Source: Quisquiliibacterium sp. (GTDB lineage Bacteria; Pseudomonadota; Gammaproteobacteria; Burkholderiales; Burkholderiaceae_E). From it: DNA of 8,143 nucleotides. Below the pieces are notes generated by a model. The model was not told where the DNA came from and did not search any database. It was given only the letters and a program-made list of their open reading frames with translations. Numbering within the stretch: the stretch's first letter is position 1; each line of letters opens with the position of its first letter. The stretch covers positions 1-8,143 of the forward strand of contig JALRBB010000324.1 of assembly GCA_023257915.1 (NCBI GenBank), given 5' to 3'. Position numbers and translations under genes: made by a program. Below are positions 1 to 6,049 of the stretch, one piece after another.

Positions 1-105
1 GTACAGGATCAAGACCTTGATCTGATCCCGTTCCCGGACTGGAAGGAACACTACCCGGCGCTGGTTGAACGCTTCGTGGCGTTCATGGAAAAGCACCGAG
101 CCTGA
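1..105 (+). CDS. C-terminal end of an unidentified protein (5' truncated by window edge)
   Basis: Frame 1 is open from the first base to a TGA at 103-105, giving 34 residues that end in WKEHYPALVERFVAFMEKHRA-like sequence (charged, amphipathic helix at the C-terminus). Codon choice is G/C-rich at third positions like the neighbouring genes, which supports it as genuine coding sequence. No motif or family can be recognised from so short a tail, and I assign no function. It runs convergently with the Bug-protein gene, with stop codons about 60 bp apart and a perfect inverted repeat between them. Confidence 0.6.
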   Translation, partial: VQDQDLDLIPFPDWKEHYPALVERFVAFMEKHRA

Positions 106-120
106 TACAAGCGGGTCGAC

Positions 121-147
121 GCGCGCAGCCCAATCGTGGCTGCGCGC
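121..147. terminator. Inverted repeat between convergent genes, candidate bidirectional terminator
   Basis: GCGCGCAGCC (121-130) and GGCTGCGCGC (138-147) are exact reverse complements, giving a 10-bp GC-rich stem with a 7-nt loop. It sits between the stop at 103-105 (+) and the stop at 167-169 (-), the expected place for a shared terminator. There is no clear T-tract on either side, so it is not a textbook intrinsic terminator; it may act as a 3'-end stabilising or weakly terminating hairpin. Confidence 0.55.
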
Positions 148-166
148 ATCAGGCTGCGGACCCAGT

Positions 167-1165
167 TCAACGCGGCTTGAAACCGATCTGCTGCACCACC
201 TTGCCCCAGCTGACGAAGTCACGCTCGAGCAGGTCGGTGAAGAATTTCGGCTGCTCGTTGTGTACCTCCAGCCCCATCGTCTTCATGCGAGCCAGCACTT
301 CGGGGGCCTGGAGGGCACGGTTCACTTCAGCGTTCATCCGCGCCACCACCTTCGGATCAACCCCGGCCGGACCGATGATGCCAAACCAGCCCCCGGAGGT
401 GAATCCCGGAACGGTTTCTGCGAGGGTTGGTACGTCTGGCTTATCCGGCAGGCGCTGCGCCCTGGCGATGCCCAGCATCCGCACCTTGTTGCCTTCGACC
501 AGCGGCAGCAACGAGATGTAGGACGACAGCGTCGCATTGATGCCGCCACCGATGATCTGCGTGAACACCTCGCCCATGCTGCGATGCGAGACGTGCAGAT
601 ATTCAAAGCCGGCCATCAGGCGAAACTGCTCGGTCGCAAAGTGCAGAAAAGCGCCTTCACCATTCGTGCCGAAGGTGAGCTTGCCCGGGTTGGCCTTGCC
701 ATAGTCGACCAGGTCCTTGACGGTCTTGAATGGCGTGTCGTTTCCGACCGCCAGGCCGAGGAAGTTGGACGCCATCATCGCGATCGGCGTGAAGTCTTTG
801 CGCGAATCGTAATTGACCTTCGCGTACGCAAGCGGCACGACCACCATGTTGCCGCCCTGCCCGCAACCGAAGTTATAGCCATCGTTGGGCGATTGCTTGA
901 TCAGCACCAGACCGAGCTGGCCGGCGGCTCCAGGACGATTTTCGATGACCACCGGTTGCCCCAGCCGCTCAGTGAGCTTCGGGGCGATCAGGCGCGACAG
1001 GATGTCGCAGCTGTCGCCGGCAGCCGCCGGAATGATGATCTTGATCGGTTTGCTGGGCCAGGTATCGGCCTGCGCATGACCTGCGATCAGCCCCAACCCC
1101 GCCATCGAGGTCAGCACGAAGGCCGCGCGTGACAGAACCTTGCCAAAGGTCTTTTCTGCTTGCAT
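167..1165 (-). CDS. Tripartite tricarboxylate transporter (Bug/TctC family) periplasmic solute-binding protein
   Basis: This 332-residue protein has the usual length and layout of Bug receptors, which capture carboxylates or other small organic molecules in the periplasm. A signal peptide is visible: basic N-terminus, hydrophobic core at about residues 13-30, and a likely cleavage after AQA (33), giving mature DTWPSKPIKIIIP. The first ligand loop (about 46-58), the NRPGAAGQLG segment, the TFGTNGEGA loop and the VPTLAE motif are family hallmarks. The first loop reads AAAGDSCD rather than the common PGGxxD form, although the Asp is kept. The ATG is chosen because AAAGGGGGAGA (1168-1178 on the - strand) is a good ribosome site just upstream. 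No TctA/TctB membrane genes are in the window; orphan Bug proteins are common in Burkholderiales. It is divergent from the flavin monooxygenase gene. The ligand is unknown. Confidence 0.93.
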   Translation of the reverse strand: MQAEKTFGKVLSRAAFVLTSMAGLGLIAGHAQADTWPSKPIKIIIPAAAGDSCDILSRLIAPKLTERLGQPVVIENRPGAAGQLGLVLIKQSPNDGYNFGCGQGGNMVVVPLAYAKVNYDSRKDFTPIAMMASNFLGLAVGNDTPFKTVKDLVDYGKANPGKLTFGTNGEGAFLHFATEQFRLMAGFEYLHVSHRSMGEVFTQIIGGGINATLSSYISLLPLVEGNKVRMLGIARAQRLPDKPDVPTLAETVPGFTSGGWFGIIGPAGVDPKVVARMNAEVNRALQAPEVLARMKTMGLEVHNEQPKFFTDLLERDFVSWGKVVQQIGFKPR

Positions 1166-1167
1166 TG

Positions 1168-1178
1168 TCTCCCCCTTT
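1168..1178 (-). promoter_or_regulatory. Ribosome binding site of the Bug protein gene
   Basis: On the - strand AAAGGGGGAGA precedes the ATG at 1165 by 2 nt (purine core about 4-8 nt away). It supports the chosen start. An A/T-rich stretch just upstream (about 1176-1187) could contain the -10 element, but no matching -35 is convincing. Confidence 0.6.
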
Positions 1179-1198
1179 AATTATTCGAAGCGCGTCAA

Positions 1199-1213
1199 CA
1201 AGCCGGTGGCTTG
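1199..1213. repeat. Palindrome CAAGCC-GGT-GGCTTG, candidate operator
   Basis: Two perfect 6-bp arms (1199-1204 and 1208-1213) are separated by 3 bp. The element lies 34-48 bp upstream of the Bug gene start codon, close to where its promoter should be. It shares its right arm with the longer inverted repeat at 1209-1237. A role as a regulator-binding site is inferred from position and symmetry only. Confidence 0.4.
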
Positions 1214-1237
1214 AGCCTCATGATTCTTTGCTCAAGC
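1209..1237. repeat. Inverted repeat GCTTGAGC-N13-GCTCAAGC, candidate operator
   Basis: The arms at 1209-1216 and 1230-1237 are exact reverse complements (8 bp) with 13 bp between them, so equivalent positions are 21 bp apart, about two helical turns. Such spacing fits a dimer or tetramer binding one face of the DNA. It could regulate either divergent gene. No regulator gene for it is recognised next to it. Confidence 0.4.
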
Positions 1238-1407
1238 GCAGCAAGACGGAATCACCGCGGCAGGATAGATTTCCAGCCTACGGACGCGCTCAGAAACCTA
1301 CCGGGACACCGGCCGGCCGAGCGGAATCGGCGACGTTTATATTTCGGTCATCGTTGCGAGGGGTGCAAGGCGCGTTTGCGCCATCTCCTCAAAACAAGAT
1401 TCAGCCC

Positions 1408-1412
1408 GGAGG
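1408..1412 (+). promoter_or_regulatory. Ribosome binding site deciding the monooxygenase start
   Basis: GGAGG lies 8 nt before the ATG at 1421. This near-consensus Shine-Dalgarno sequence, together with the conserved N-terminal sequence that follows, fixes the start at 1421 rather than at the TTG at 1211. Confidence 0.8.
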
Positions 1413-1420
1413 CCACCAAC

Positions 1421-2554
1421 ATGCGACTCGGCTATTTCACGATGCCCCTGCACCCGCTCGAGCGGGTCGTCACCGAAACCCTGCAGGAAGACCGGGACGC
1501 GATCATTCTGGCCGACCAACTGGGTTTTCATGACGCGTTCGTCGGCGAGCACCTGACCGACATCGCTGAAAACGTGACCAGCAGCATGATCTTTCTGGCC
1601 ACGCTGATCGGCGACACCAAACAGATCAAGCTCGGCACTGGCACCTCGAACCTGTCGCATTCGCATCCGACACTGATTGCCTCGCATGCGGCGATGTTCG
1701 ATCACCTGGCCAAGGGGCGTTTCATCCTGGGCATCAGCCCGGGCGCGCTCGCGTCGGACGCCGAGGCCCTGGGCATCCTGAACGAAGATCGCAACAAGAT
1801 GTTTGCCGAGGCGATCGACGTGATTCTGGCGATCTGGGAGCGCAGCGCACCGTACGATATCGACTTTCCGGACAATCGCTTCAAGGTCACCACCCGCACC
1901 ACGCAACGCCCGGAGATCGGTCGCGGCGAGCTGATGAAGCCCTACCAGAGCCCGCGCCCAGAGATCGTCGGCACCGTGGTGGCACCGGGCTCGCGCGGGG
2001 TCGAGCTGATGGGCCGGCGCGACTTTCATCCGATGTCGGCGAACTTCCTGCTGGACCACTGGCTGCCGAGCCACTGGACGAACTACGCAGCGGGCAAGAC
2101 CGCGGTGGAGCAACCCGCGGATCGCGACCAGTGGCGTATCGCGCGCACCGTGTTCGTTGCCGATGACCAGGCCACCGCGCAGCGCTACGGCAAGGACGAT
2201 GCCAACAGCCCCTACCGTTACTACTACCGGCAAATGCTGACTAAGATGATGCTGTCCAAGCGGCATGTGATCTTCAAGCGCCATGCCGACGAGGACGACA
2301 GCGCGCTGACACTGGAACGGGTGCTCGACGACCTGGTGCTGTGCGGCACAGTCGATCAGGTGGTGGATCAGGTGCTGGCACTGGACGAGTTGACCGGCGG
2401 TTTCGGCGAACTGGTCTATGCCGGCATGGACCAGGTGGATCCGGCGCTGTCGCGCCGCTCGATGCAGCTGATGGCCGAGCAGGTGATGCCGCGGGTCAAT
2501 GCTGCGCTGAAGTCCGGGAATCGCACGCCGGCAGCGCAGGCTCGCGCCGCCTGA
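1421..2554 (+). CDS. Luciferase-like (LLM class) flavin-dependent monooxygenase
   Basis: The product is 377 residues. It is a TIM-barrel luciferase-family protein that would oxygenate a small organic substrate with reduced flavin supplied by a partner reductase, in the cytoplasm. The N-terminus MRLGYFTMPLHP, the LADQLGFHDAFVGEH block (about 30-44, with GEH at 42-44), the IKLGTGTSNLSHSHP strand (69-83), FDHLAKGRFILGISPG (93-108) and the later PYQSPRPEI segment (174-182) are typical of the limonene-monooxygenase-like/alkanal-monooxygenase-like group. Length is normal for the family. FMN is more likely than F420 as cofactor in a proteobacterium, but this is inference. No flavin reductase is adjacent. 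It is divergent from the Bug protein gene, an arrangement compatible with uptake and oxidation of one compound, though unproven. The substrate cannot be named. Confidence 0.9.
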   Translation: MRLGYFTMPLHPLERVVTETLQEDRDAIILADQLGFHDAFVGEHLTDIAENVTSSMIFLATLIGDTKQIKLGTGTSNLSHSHPTLIASHAAMFDHLAKGRFILGISPGALASDAEALGILNEDRNKMFAEAIDVILAIWERSAPYDIDFPDNRFKVTTRTTQRPEIGRGELMKPYQSPRPEIVGTVVAPGSRGVELMGRRDFHPMSANFLLDHWLPSHWTNYAAGKTAVEQPADRDQWRIARTVFVADDQATAQRYGKDDANSPYRYYYRQMLTKMMLSKRHVIFKRHADEDDSALTLERVLDDLVLCGTVDQVVDQVLALDELTGGFGELVYAGMDQVDPALSRRSMQLMAEQVMPRVNAALKSGNRTPAAQARAA

Positions 2555-2585
2555 GCCGGGGTAAAAGGACGGGCTTGCGCCGCAG

Positions 2586-2601
2586 CGGCACCGACGTGCC
2601 G
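2586..2601 (+). terminator. Short stem-loop after the monooxygenase gene, weak terminator candidate
   Basis: CGGCAC (2586-2591) and GTGCCG (2596-2601) form a perfect 6-bp stem with a CGAC loop, 32 nt after the monooxygenase stop. It is followed by ACAATTGG, not a T-run, and a competing small stem (2579-2589) overlaps it. It could attenuate read-through into the downstream operon, but a terminator role is weakly supported. Confidence 0.3.
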
Positions 2602-2603
2602 AC

Positions 2604-2620
2604 AATTGGTTATACCAATT
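2604..2620. promoter_or_regulatory. FadR/PdhR-type GntR operator palindrome
   Basis: AATTGGTTATACCAATT is a perfect dyad: 7-bp arms AATTGGT (2604-2610) and ACCAATT (2614-2620) around TAT. The GGT-N3-ACC core is the known recognition pattern of FadR-subfamily GntR regulators, and the full arms match the AATTGGTnnnACCAATT form known for LldR/PdhR-type members. It lies 49 bp before the aldolase start, just upstream of or overlapping the -35 zone of a candidate promoter. A GntR/FCD regulator is encoded as the last gene of the same operon (6046-6747), so autoregulated control by that protein is the natural inference. Confidence 0.8.
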
Positions 2621-2632
2621 TAGGAAACCCGG

Positions 2633-2638
2633 TAAAAT
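2633..2638 (+). promoter_or_regulatory. Candidate -10 box of the aldolase-kinase operon
   Basis: TAAAAT matches the sigma-70 -10 consensus at 5 of 6 positions and lies 12 bp after the palindrome. The sequence 17 bp upstream (TTATAC, 2610-2615) is a poor -35 and falls inside the operator, as expected for a repressed promoter. Transcription would start near 2644-2646, leaving a leader of about 24 nt. The TATACC inside the palindrome is an alternative -10. Confidence 0.4.
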
Positions 2639-2665
2639 TCCTGGAAACACCCCACTCCAGGAGTT
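2636..2665 (+). promoter_or_regulatory. Stem-loop pairing the aldolase Shine-Dalgarno sequence
   Basis: Positions 2636-2645 (AATTCCTGGA) pair with 2656-2665 (TCCAGGAGTT) over 10 consecutive pairs, one of them G-U (2638 with 2663), with a 10-nt loop. The ribosome site AGGAG (2659-2663), 5 nt before the ATG at 2669, lies wholly in the 3' arm. In any transcript that starts upstream of about 2636 this helix would hide the ribosome site. A transcript starting near 2645 would lack the 5' arm and leave it free. Confidence 0.5.
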
Positions 2666-2668
2666 CCG

Positions 2669-3484
2669 ATGTTCCTTGGCAAGCATGTCCGACTGAATCG
2701 ACTGCTCGGTCCGTCCGGCCGCCTGCTGGCGATCACCGTTGACCATCCGATCACGCGCGGCAATCTGCCGGGGCTGATCGATATCCGCACGACGATGCGC
2801 AATGTCGTCGAAGGCGGTCCGGATGCGATCACGATGCAAAAAGGCATCGCCGAGCGCATCTTCCCCGAGTACGCGGGGCGCGCCGCGCTGATCATGAAAG
2901 CCAGCGCCTATTCGATCCCGTACAAGCATGACGACACCCAACTCGCCGATGTCGAAGAGGCGGTGCGCCTTGGCGCCGACGCGATTTCGGTCGGCTGCAT
3001 TGTCGGTGGCCCGGAGCAGGCCACACAGTTGACGATGCTCTCGCGCATCGCCAAGGAGGCCGCGTCGATGGGGATGCCACTGGTTGCGCACATCTACCCC
3101 AAGGGCTCGATGATCAAGGACCAGCACGACGCGAAGGCGGTTGCCTACGCGGTGCGCTGCGGTGCCGAGATCGGGGTGGACATCATCAAGACCTTGTGGA
3201 CCGGCTCGGCAGAGAGCTTTCGCTCGGTGGTCGAGGCCTGTCCGTCGATGGTCGCGCTCGCCGGTGGCGAGATGGGGGAAACCCTGGAGGACTATCTGCG
3301 CATGACCCGCGAGGCACTGGACGTGGGCCTGGGCGGCGTCACCTACGGCCGCTTCGTCTGGCAGCATCCGCACACCAGCGCGGTGATCCGGGCGCTCAAT
3401 GCACTGATCCATGGCAACGCCAGCGTCGAGCAGTCGCTGCAGGTCTACGAACAGGCGGTCGCGAGCACCGCTGCCGCCCGATGA
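2669..3484 (+). CDS. DhnA/LsrF-family class I (Schiff-base) aldolase
   Basis: The 271-residue protein fits the DeoC/LacD/DhnA superfamily branch that includes archaeal-type class I fructose-bisphosphate aldolase, ADH synthase and LsrF. These are cytoplasmic TIM-barrel enzymes that cleave or thiolyse phosphorylated ketoses. Expected catalytic features are visible: Asp25 in AITVDHP, Tyr143 in HIYPKG, and the likely Schiff-base Lys174 in GVDIIKTLWTG. Phosphate-binding elements are ALAGGE (196-201) and the GRFVWQ motif (227-232). The ATG follows AGGAG by 5 nt. It is the first gene of a compact operon, and its TGA overlaps the next gene's ATG in ATGA (3481-3484). With a dehydrogenase and a sugar kinase behind it, it most likely performs the terminal cleavage of a phosphorylated ketose. 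LsrF-like thiolase chemistry is an alternative. The exact substrate is unknown. Confidence 0.85.
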   Translation: MFLGKHVRLNRLLGPSGRLLAITVDHPITRGNLPGLIDIRTTMRNVVEGGPDAITMQKGIAERIFPEYAGRAALIMKASAYSIPYKHDDTQLADVEEAVRLGADAISVGCIVGGPEQATQLTMLSRIAKEAASMGMPLVAHIYPKGSMIKDQHDAKAVAYAVRCGAEIGVDIIKTLWTGSAESFRSVVEACPSMVALAGGEMGETLEDYLRMTREALDVGLGGVTYGRFVWQHPHTSAVIRALNALIHGNASVEQSLQVYEQAVASTAAAR

Positions 3485-4521
3485 AGGCCGCGGTTCTGCG
3501 CGCGCCGAACGATCTGGCGCTGACGACCATCCCGACTCCGCAGGCGGGGCCGGGCGAACTGGTCCTGCGCATGCGCGCCGCCGCGGTCTGCGGCACCGAC
3601 ATGCGCATTCTCACTGGCAAGAAGACCAAAGGTGTGCGCTTTCCATCGGTGATCGGGCATGAGTTTGCTGGCGAGGTCGTTGACGTCGGCACCGGTGTCG
3701 CGGCGTTCCGCACTGGCGACCGAGTTTGTGTCGATCCAGTCATCCCATGCCGCGCCTGCGCGTATTGCAAGGCCAGCCGCGAAAACGTCTGCCTGAACCG
3801 GCAGGCGATCGGCTATGAATTCGACGGCGGGTTTGCCGAGTACGTACGCATTCCGGCGATCGCGCTACAGGCCGGCAATGTGTTTCGCATTCCGCAAGGC
3901 ATGAGCTTCGAGGCGGCCGCGCTTGCCGAGCCGCTCGCCTGCTGCGTGAACGGACAGCGCAATGCGCAGGTGCAGCTAGGCGACTCGGTACTGGTGCTGG
4001 GTGCCGGACCGATCGGCTTGATGCATGCGGCGCTTGCGCGTAGCGCCGGGGCACGGCAGGTGATCATCAGCGAACCGAACGCGATGCGCCGTCAGGCCGC
4101 CATCGAGCGCGGCGTCGATGCGGTTTGCGACCCGCTCAATGAATCGCTCGAGGCGCTGGTCCATGCGCGCACCGACGGGCTTGGCGTGGATGTCGCGATC
4201 CTGGCGATCGGCGTGCCGGCCCTGGCCAACGAGGCGCTGACGCTGGTGCGCAAGGGCGGGCGCGTGAACCTGTTCGCCGGCTTCAGTGCCGGCGCTACCG
4301 GCACGATCGACGTCAACCTGATCCACTACAACGAAATACTGGTCAGCGGTGCGAGCGCGCTGACGCGCCGGGACTATGAACTCGCGCTGCATCTGCTGGC
4401 TGGCGAGAAGGTTTCCGCGGCGTCGCTGATCACGCATCGCTATGCGGTCGACGAGGCGCTGGGTGCGTTCGAGAAGGCCGCCACCGGACAGGCGCTGAAA
4501 GTCGCGCTGATCAACGACTGA
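3481..4521 (+). CDS. Zinc-dependent medium-chain alcohol/polyol dehydrogenase
   Basis: This 346-residue MDR-superfamily enzyme belongs to the sorbitol/threonine dehydrogenase-like group and would oxidise a secondary alcohol of a polyol or sugar acid with NAD. The catalytic zinc site shows Cys37 (VCGTD), His60-Glu61 (GHE) and Glu150 (AEPLAC). The structural zinc site has all four cysteines: Cys90, Cys93, Cys96 and Cys104. The Rossmann motif GAGPIG is at 174-179, and an acidic residue (Glu198) ends the second strand, which favours NAD over NADP. The start at 3481 is chosen because MKAAVLRAPNDL is the typical family N-terminus and the ATG overlaps the aldolase stop, indicating translational coupling; an in-frame extension upstream to 3196 overlaps the aldolase and looks spurious. 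Its place between aldolase and kinase suggests it generates the ketose that the kinase phosphorylates. Confidence 0.92.
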   Translation: MKAAVLRAPNDLALTTIPTPQAGPGELVLRMRAAAVCGTDMRILTGKKTKGVRFPSVIGHEFAGEVVDVGTGVAAFRTGDRVCVDPVIPCRACAYCKASRENVCLNRQAIGYEFDGGFAEYVRIPAIALQAGNVFRIPQGMSFEAAALAEPLACCVNGQRNAQVQLGDSVLVLGAGPIGLMHAALARSAGARQVIISEPNAMRRQAAIERGVDAVCDPLNESLEALVHARTDGLGVDVAILAIGVPALANEALTLVRKGGRVNLFAGFSAGATGTIDVNLIHYNEILVSGASALTRRDYELALHLLAGEKVSAASLITHRYAVDEALGAFEKAATGQALKVALIND

Positions 4522-4528
4522 GCGCGAC

Positions 4529-6049
4529 ATGAGCACGCACGCCGGCGCCCCCTTGCTGCTCGGCATCGACGCCGGCACCAGCGCGATCAAGGTCTGCGCG
4601 GTCACGGACGATGGCCGGGTGCTGGCCCGTGCTCAGCGTGCCGTCCCGGTGGTCACCGCCCAGCCCGCGTGGGCCGAAATCGACCTGGAGCTTTACTGGT
4701 CGCTGTGCTGCGAGGCGATCCGCGAGATTGCTGTGCAACATGGCCCGGCGATCATCGGCGTCGGGCTGGCAACGACTTGCCCGACCACGATCCTGCTCGA
4801 TGCGCAGAATCGTCCCTTGCGACCCGGCATCGTGTTCCTCGATGGGCGCGCGCAAGCGTTTCTGGATGCGGTCGTCGGCCCAGACCCGCTCGCCACACTG
4901 ACAGAAACCGGCAACCGGGCCAGCCCGTCGACCTGCTGGGCGGCCAACCTCGCCTGGGTACGACGACATGAGCCGCAGGTGTGGGCGCAGACCACGCGCG
5001 TCGTCACGCTCAATGGTTTTCTGTCGCTGCGACTGGCCGGCGTTCCCGTCATCGATGCAACGCAGGCATCGTATTCCGGGCTGATGGATGTGCGTGAGCC
5101 TGAGGCGCGCTGGTCTGATGGGCTGCTCAGGCGCTGGCAGATCGACGCCGCCATGCTGCCACCAATCCGGCCCGCGTTCGAGCGGATCGGCAGCATCAGT
5201 GCGCCGGCCGCTGCTCAGACCGGCCTGAGAGCCGGCCTGCCCCTGGCCCCTGGCGCCGCCGACACCGCCTGCGCAGCGTTTGCGGTCGGCATGCGGGAGG
5301 CCGGCGAGGCCTTCGAGTCGGTCGGCACCTCCGGGGTGATCACTTTTTGTCTCGATGAAGCCCGCTTCGAGCCGAACTTTTTGCACCGTCATCACGTTGT
5401 TCCAGGACGCTGGCTGGCGCATGGCGCGATGTCCACGCTGGGCGGTGCCTTCGGTTGGCTGCAAGGCAAGGTCTGGCCCGAGGTGCAGTCGCTCGCCGAA
5501 CTTGAGCAGATGGCGATGCAGTCGCTGCCAGGCGCCAATGGGCTGATTTTTCTGCCCTATCTGGCTGGTGAGCGCAGTCCGATCTGGGACGCCGGTGCCA
5601 GTGCGGCCTGGCTCGGCCTTCGCCTGCATCACACACGCGCCGACATGGTGCGTGCGGTATTTGAGGGTGGCGCGCTCGCGTTGCGCCAGATTCTGTTGCG
5701 CGCGCATGCACACTGGGGCTGGCAGCCCACCGGGCTGGTCGGTGTCGGTGGTGGCGCCAGAAGTCGTTTCTGGGCCCAGATCAAGGCCGATGTCCTTGGC
5801 CTGGACTATCAGATGGCAAGCTCCACCGACGCCAGCGCGATCGGCGCAGCGCTGCTCGGTGCGATCGCCGCGGGCGTCTATGCCTCGGCACAGGATCCGG
5901 CTCTGCCCAGGCTGCGCCTGGACGACGCGGTGATCAGGCCCGGAGCGCTCGAGCGGCGTGACATCTACGCCCGACGCTTTGCAGTCTACGATCGGCTTTA
6001 TCCGGCGCTGGTCGACGCGATGCATCAGTTGGACGACTCGCGGGCGTGA
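4529..6049 (+). CDS. FGGY-family carbohydrate kinase (xylulokinase-like, substrate unknown)
   Basis: The 506-residue length is normal for FGGY kinases, which transfer phosphate from ATP to a sugar, ketose or polyol hydroxyl in the cytoplasm. Residues 12-21 (GIDAGTSAIK) are the phosphate-1 loop. Asp245 in GAADTACAAFA is the predicted catalytic base. GTSGV (266-270) is the phosphate-2 loop, YLAGERSPIWD (344-354) is conserved, and GGGARSRFW (407-415) is the adenosine motif. Fold and motifs are closest to xylulokinase, but the GQMHG-type substrate segment is replaced by ATTCPT (81-86), so the substrate probably differs from D-xylulose. DGR (105-107) is retained. The ATG is 7 nt after the dehydrogenase stop with no clear Shine-Dalgarno sequence, suggesting coupled translation. 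The stop overlaps the regulator's GTG in GTGA. Pairing with a DhnA-type aldolase recalls LsrK/LsrF, but the dehydrogenase fits a polyol or ketose route better. Confidence 0.9.
   Translation: MSTHAGAPLLLGIDAGTSAIKVCAVTDDGRVLARAQRAVPVVTAQPAWAEIDLELYWSLCCEAIREIAVQHGPAIIGVGLATTCPTTILLDAQNRPLRPGIVFLDGRAQAFLDAVVGPDPLATLTETGNRASPSTCWAANLAWVRRHEPQVWAQTTRVVTLNGFLSLRLAGVPVIDATQASYSGLMDVREPEARWSDGLLRRWQIDAAMLPPIRPAFERIGSISAPAAAQTGLRAGLPLAPGAADTACAAFAVGMREAGEAFESVGTSGVITFCLDEARFEPNFLHRHHVVPGRWLAHGAMSTLGGAFGWLQGKVWPEVQSLAELEQMAMQSLPGANGLIFLPYLAGERSPIWDAGASAAWLGLRLHHTRADMVRAVFEGGALALRQILLRAHAHWGWQPTGLVGVGGGARSRFWAQIKADVLGLDYQMASSTDASAIGAALLGAIAAGVYASAQDPALPRLRLDDAVIRPGALERRDIYARRFAVYDRLYPALVDAMHQLDDSRA

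Larger units (their letters stand above)
1166..1420. other. Divergent intergenic region between Bug protein and flavin monooxygenase
   Basis: These 255 bp separate two divergently transcribed genes and must contain both promoters. Visible elements are two overlapping inverted repeats (1199-1213 and 1209-1237), an A/T-rich patch next to the Bug gene, a TATATT -10-like hexamer at 1338-1343 facing the monooxygenase, and a small GGCGC-GTTT-GCGCC hairpin (1369-1382) in the monooxygenase leader. The TATATT has no good -35 at the right distance, so promoter positions are not settled. An in-frame TTG at 1211 could extend the monooxygenase by 70 residues, but those residues are Arg-rich and unlike the family. 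Confidence 0.6.

Noticed and set aside
65..1132. + strand open frame of 355 codons opposite the Bug protein
   Set aside because: Antisense shadow. The - strand frame has a signal peptide, family motifs and a strong ribosome site.
1193..1198. TTGACG on the - strand as the -35 box of the Bug gene
   Set aside because: The A/T-rich -10-like sequence lies only about 8-9 bp downstream, and at 16-18 bp there is only the G-rich ribosome site, so the spacing does not work.
1211..1420. 70-residue N-terminal extension of the monooxygenase from a TTG start
   Set aside because: The extension is Arg-rich and unlike the family, while the ATG at 1421 has GGAGG at ideal distance and begins the conserved MRLGYFTMPLHP sequence.
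1337..3412. Very long - strand open frame (691 codons) running across the monooxygenase, the intergenic gap and the aldolase
   Set aside because: It is antisense to two well-recognised genes, its product is rich in His, Arg and Gln with no domain, and such mirror frames are expected in G/C-rich coding DNA.
3196..3480. Upstream extension of the dehydrogenase frame inside the aldolase gene
   Set aside because: It overlaps a real gene in another frame. The family N-terminus begins at 3481, where ATG overlaps the aldolase stop.
4511..6025. Long - strand open frame (504 codons) opposite the FGGY kinase
   Set aside because: It is an antisense shadow of a gene with intact catalytic motifs. The product has no recognisable domain and no credible ribosome site.
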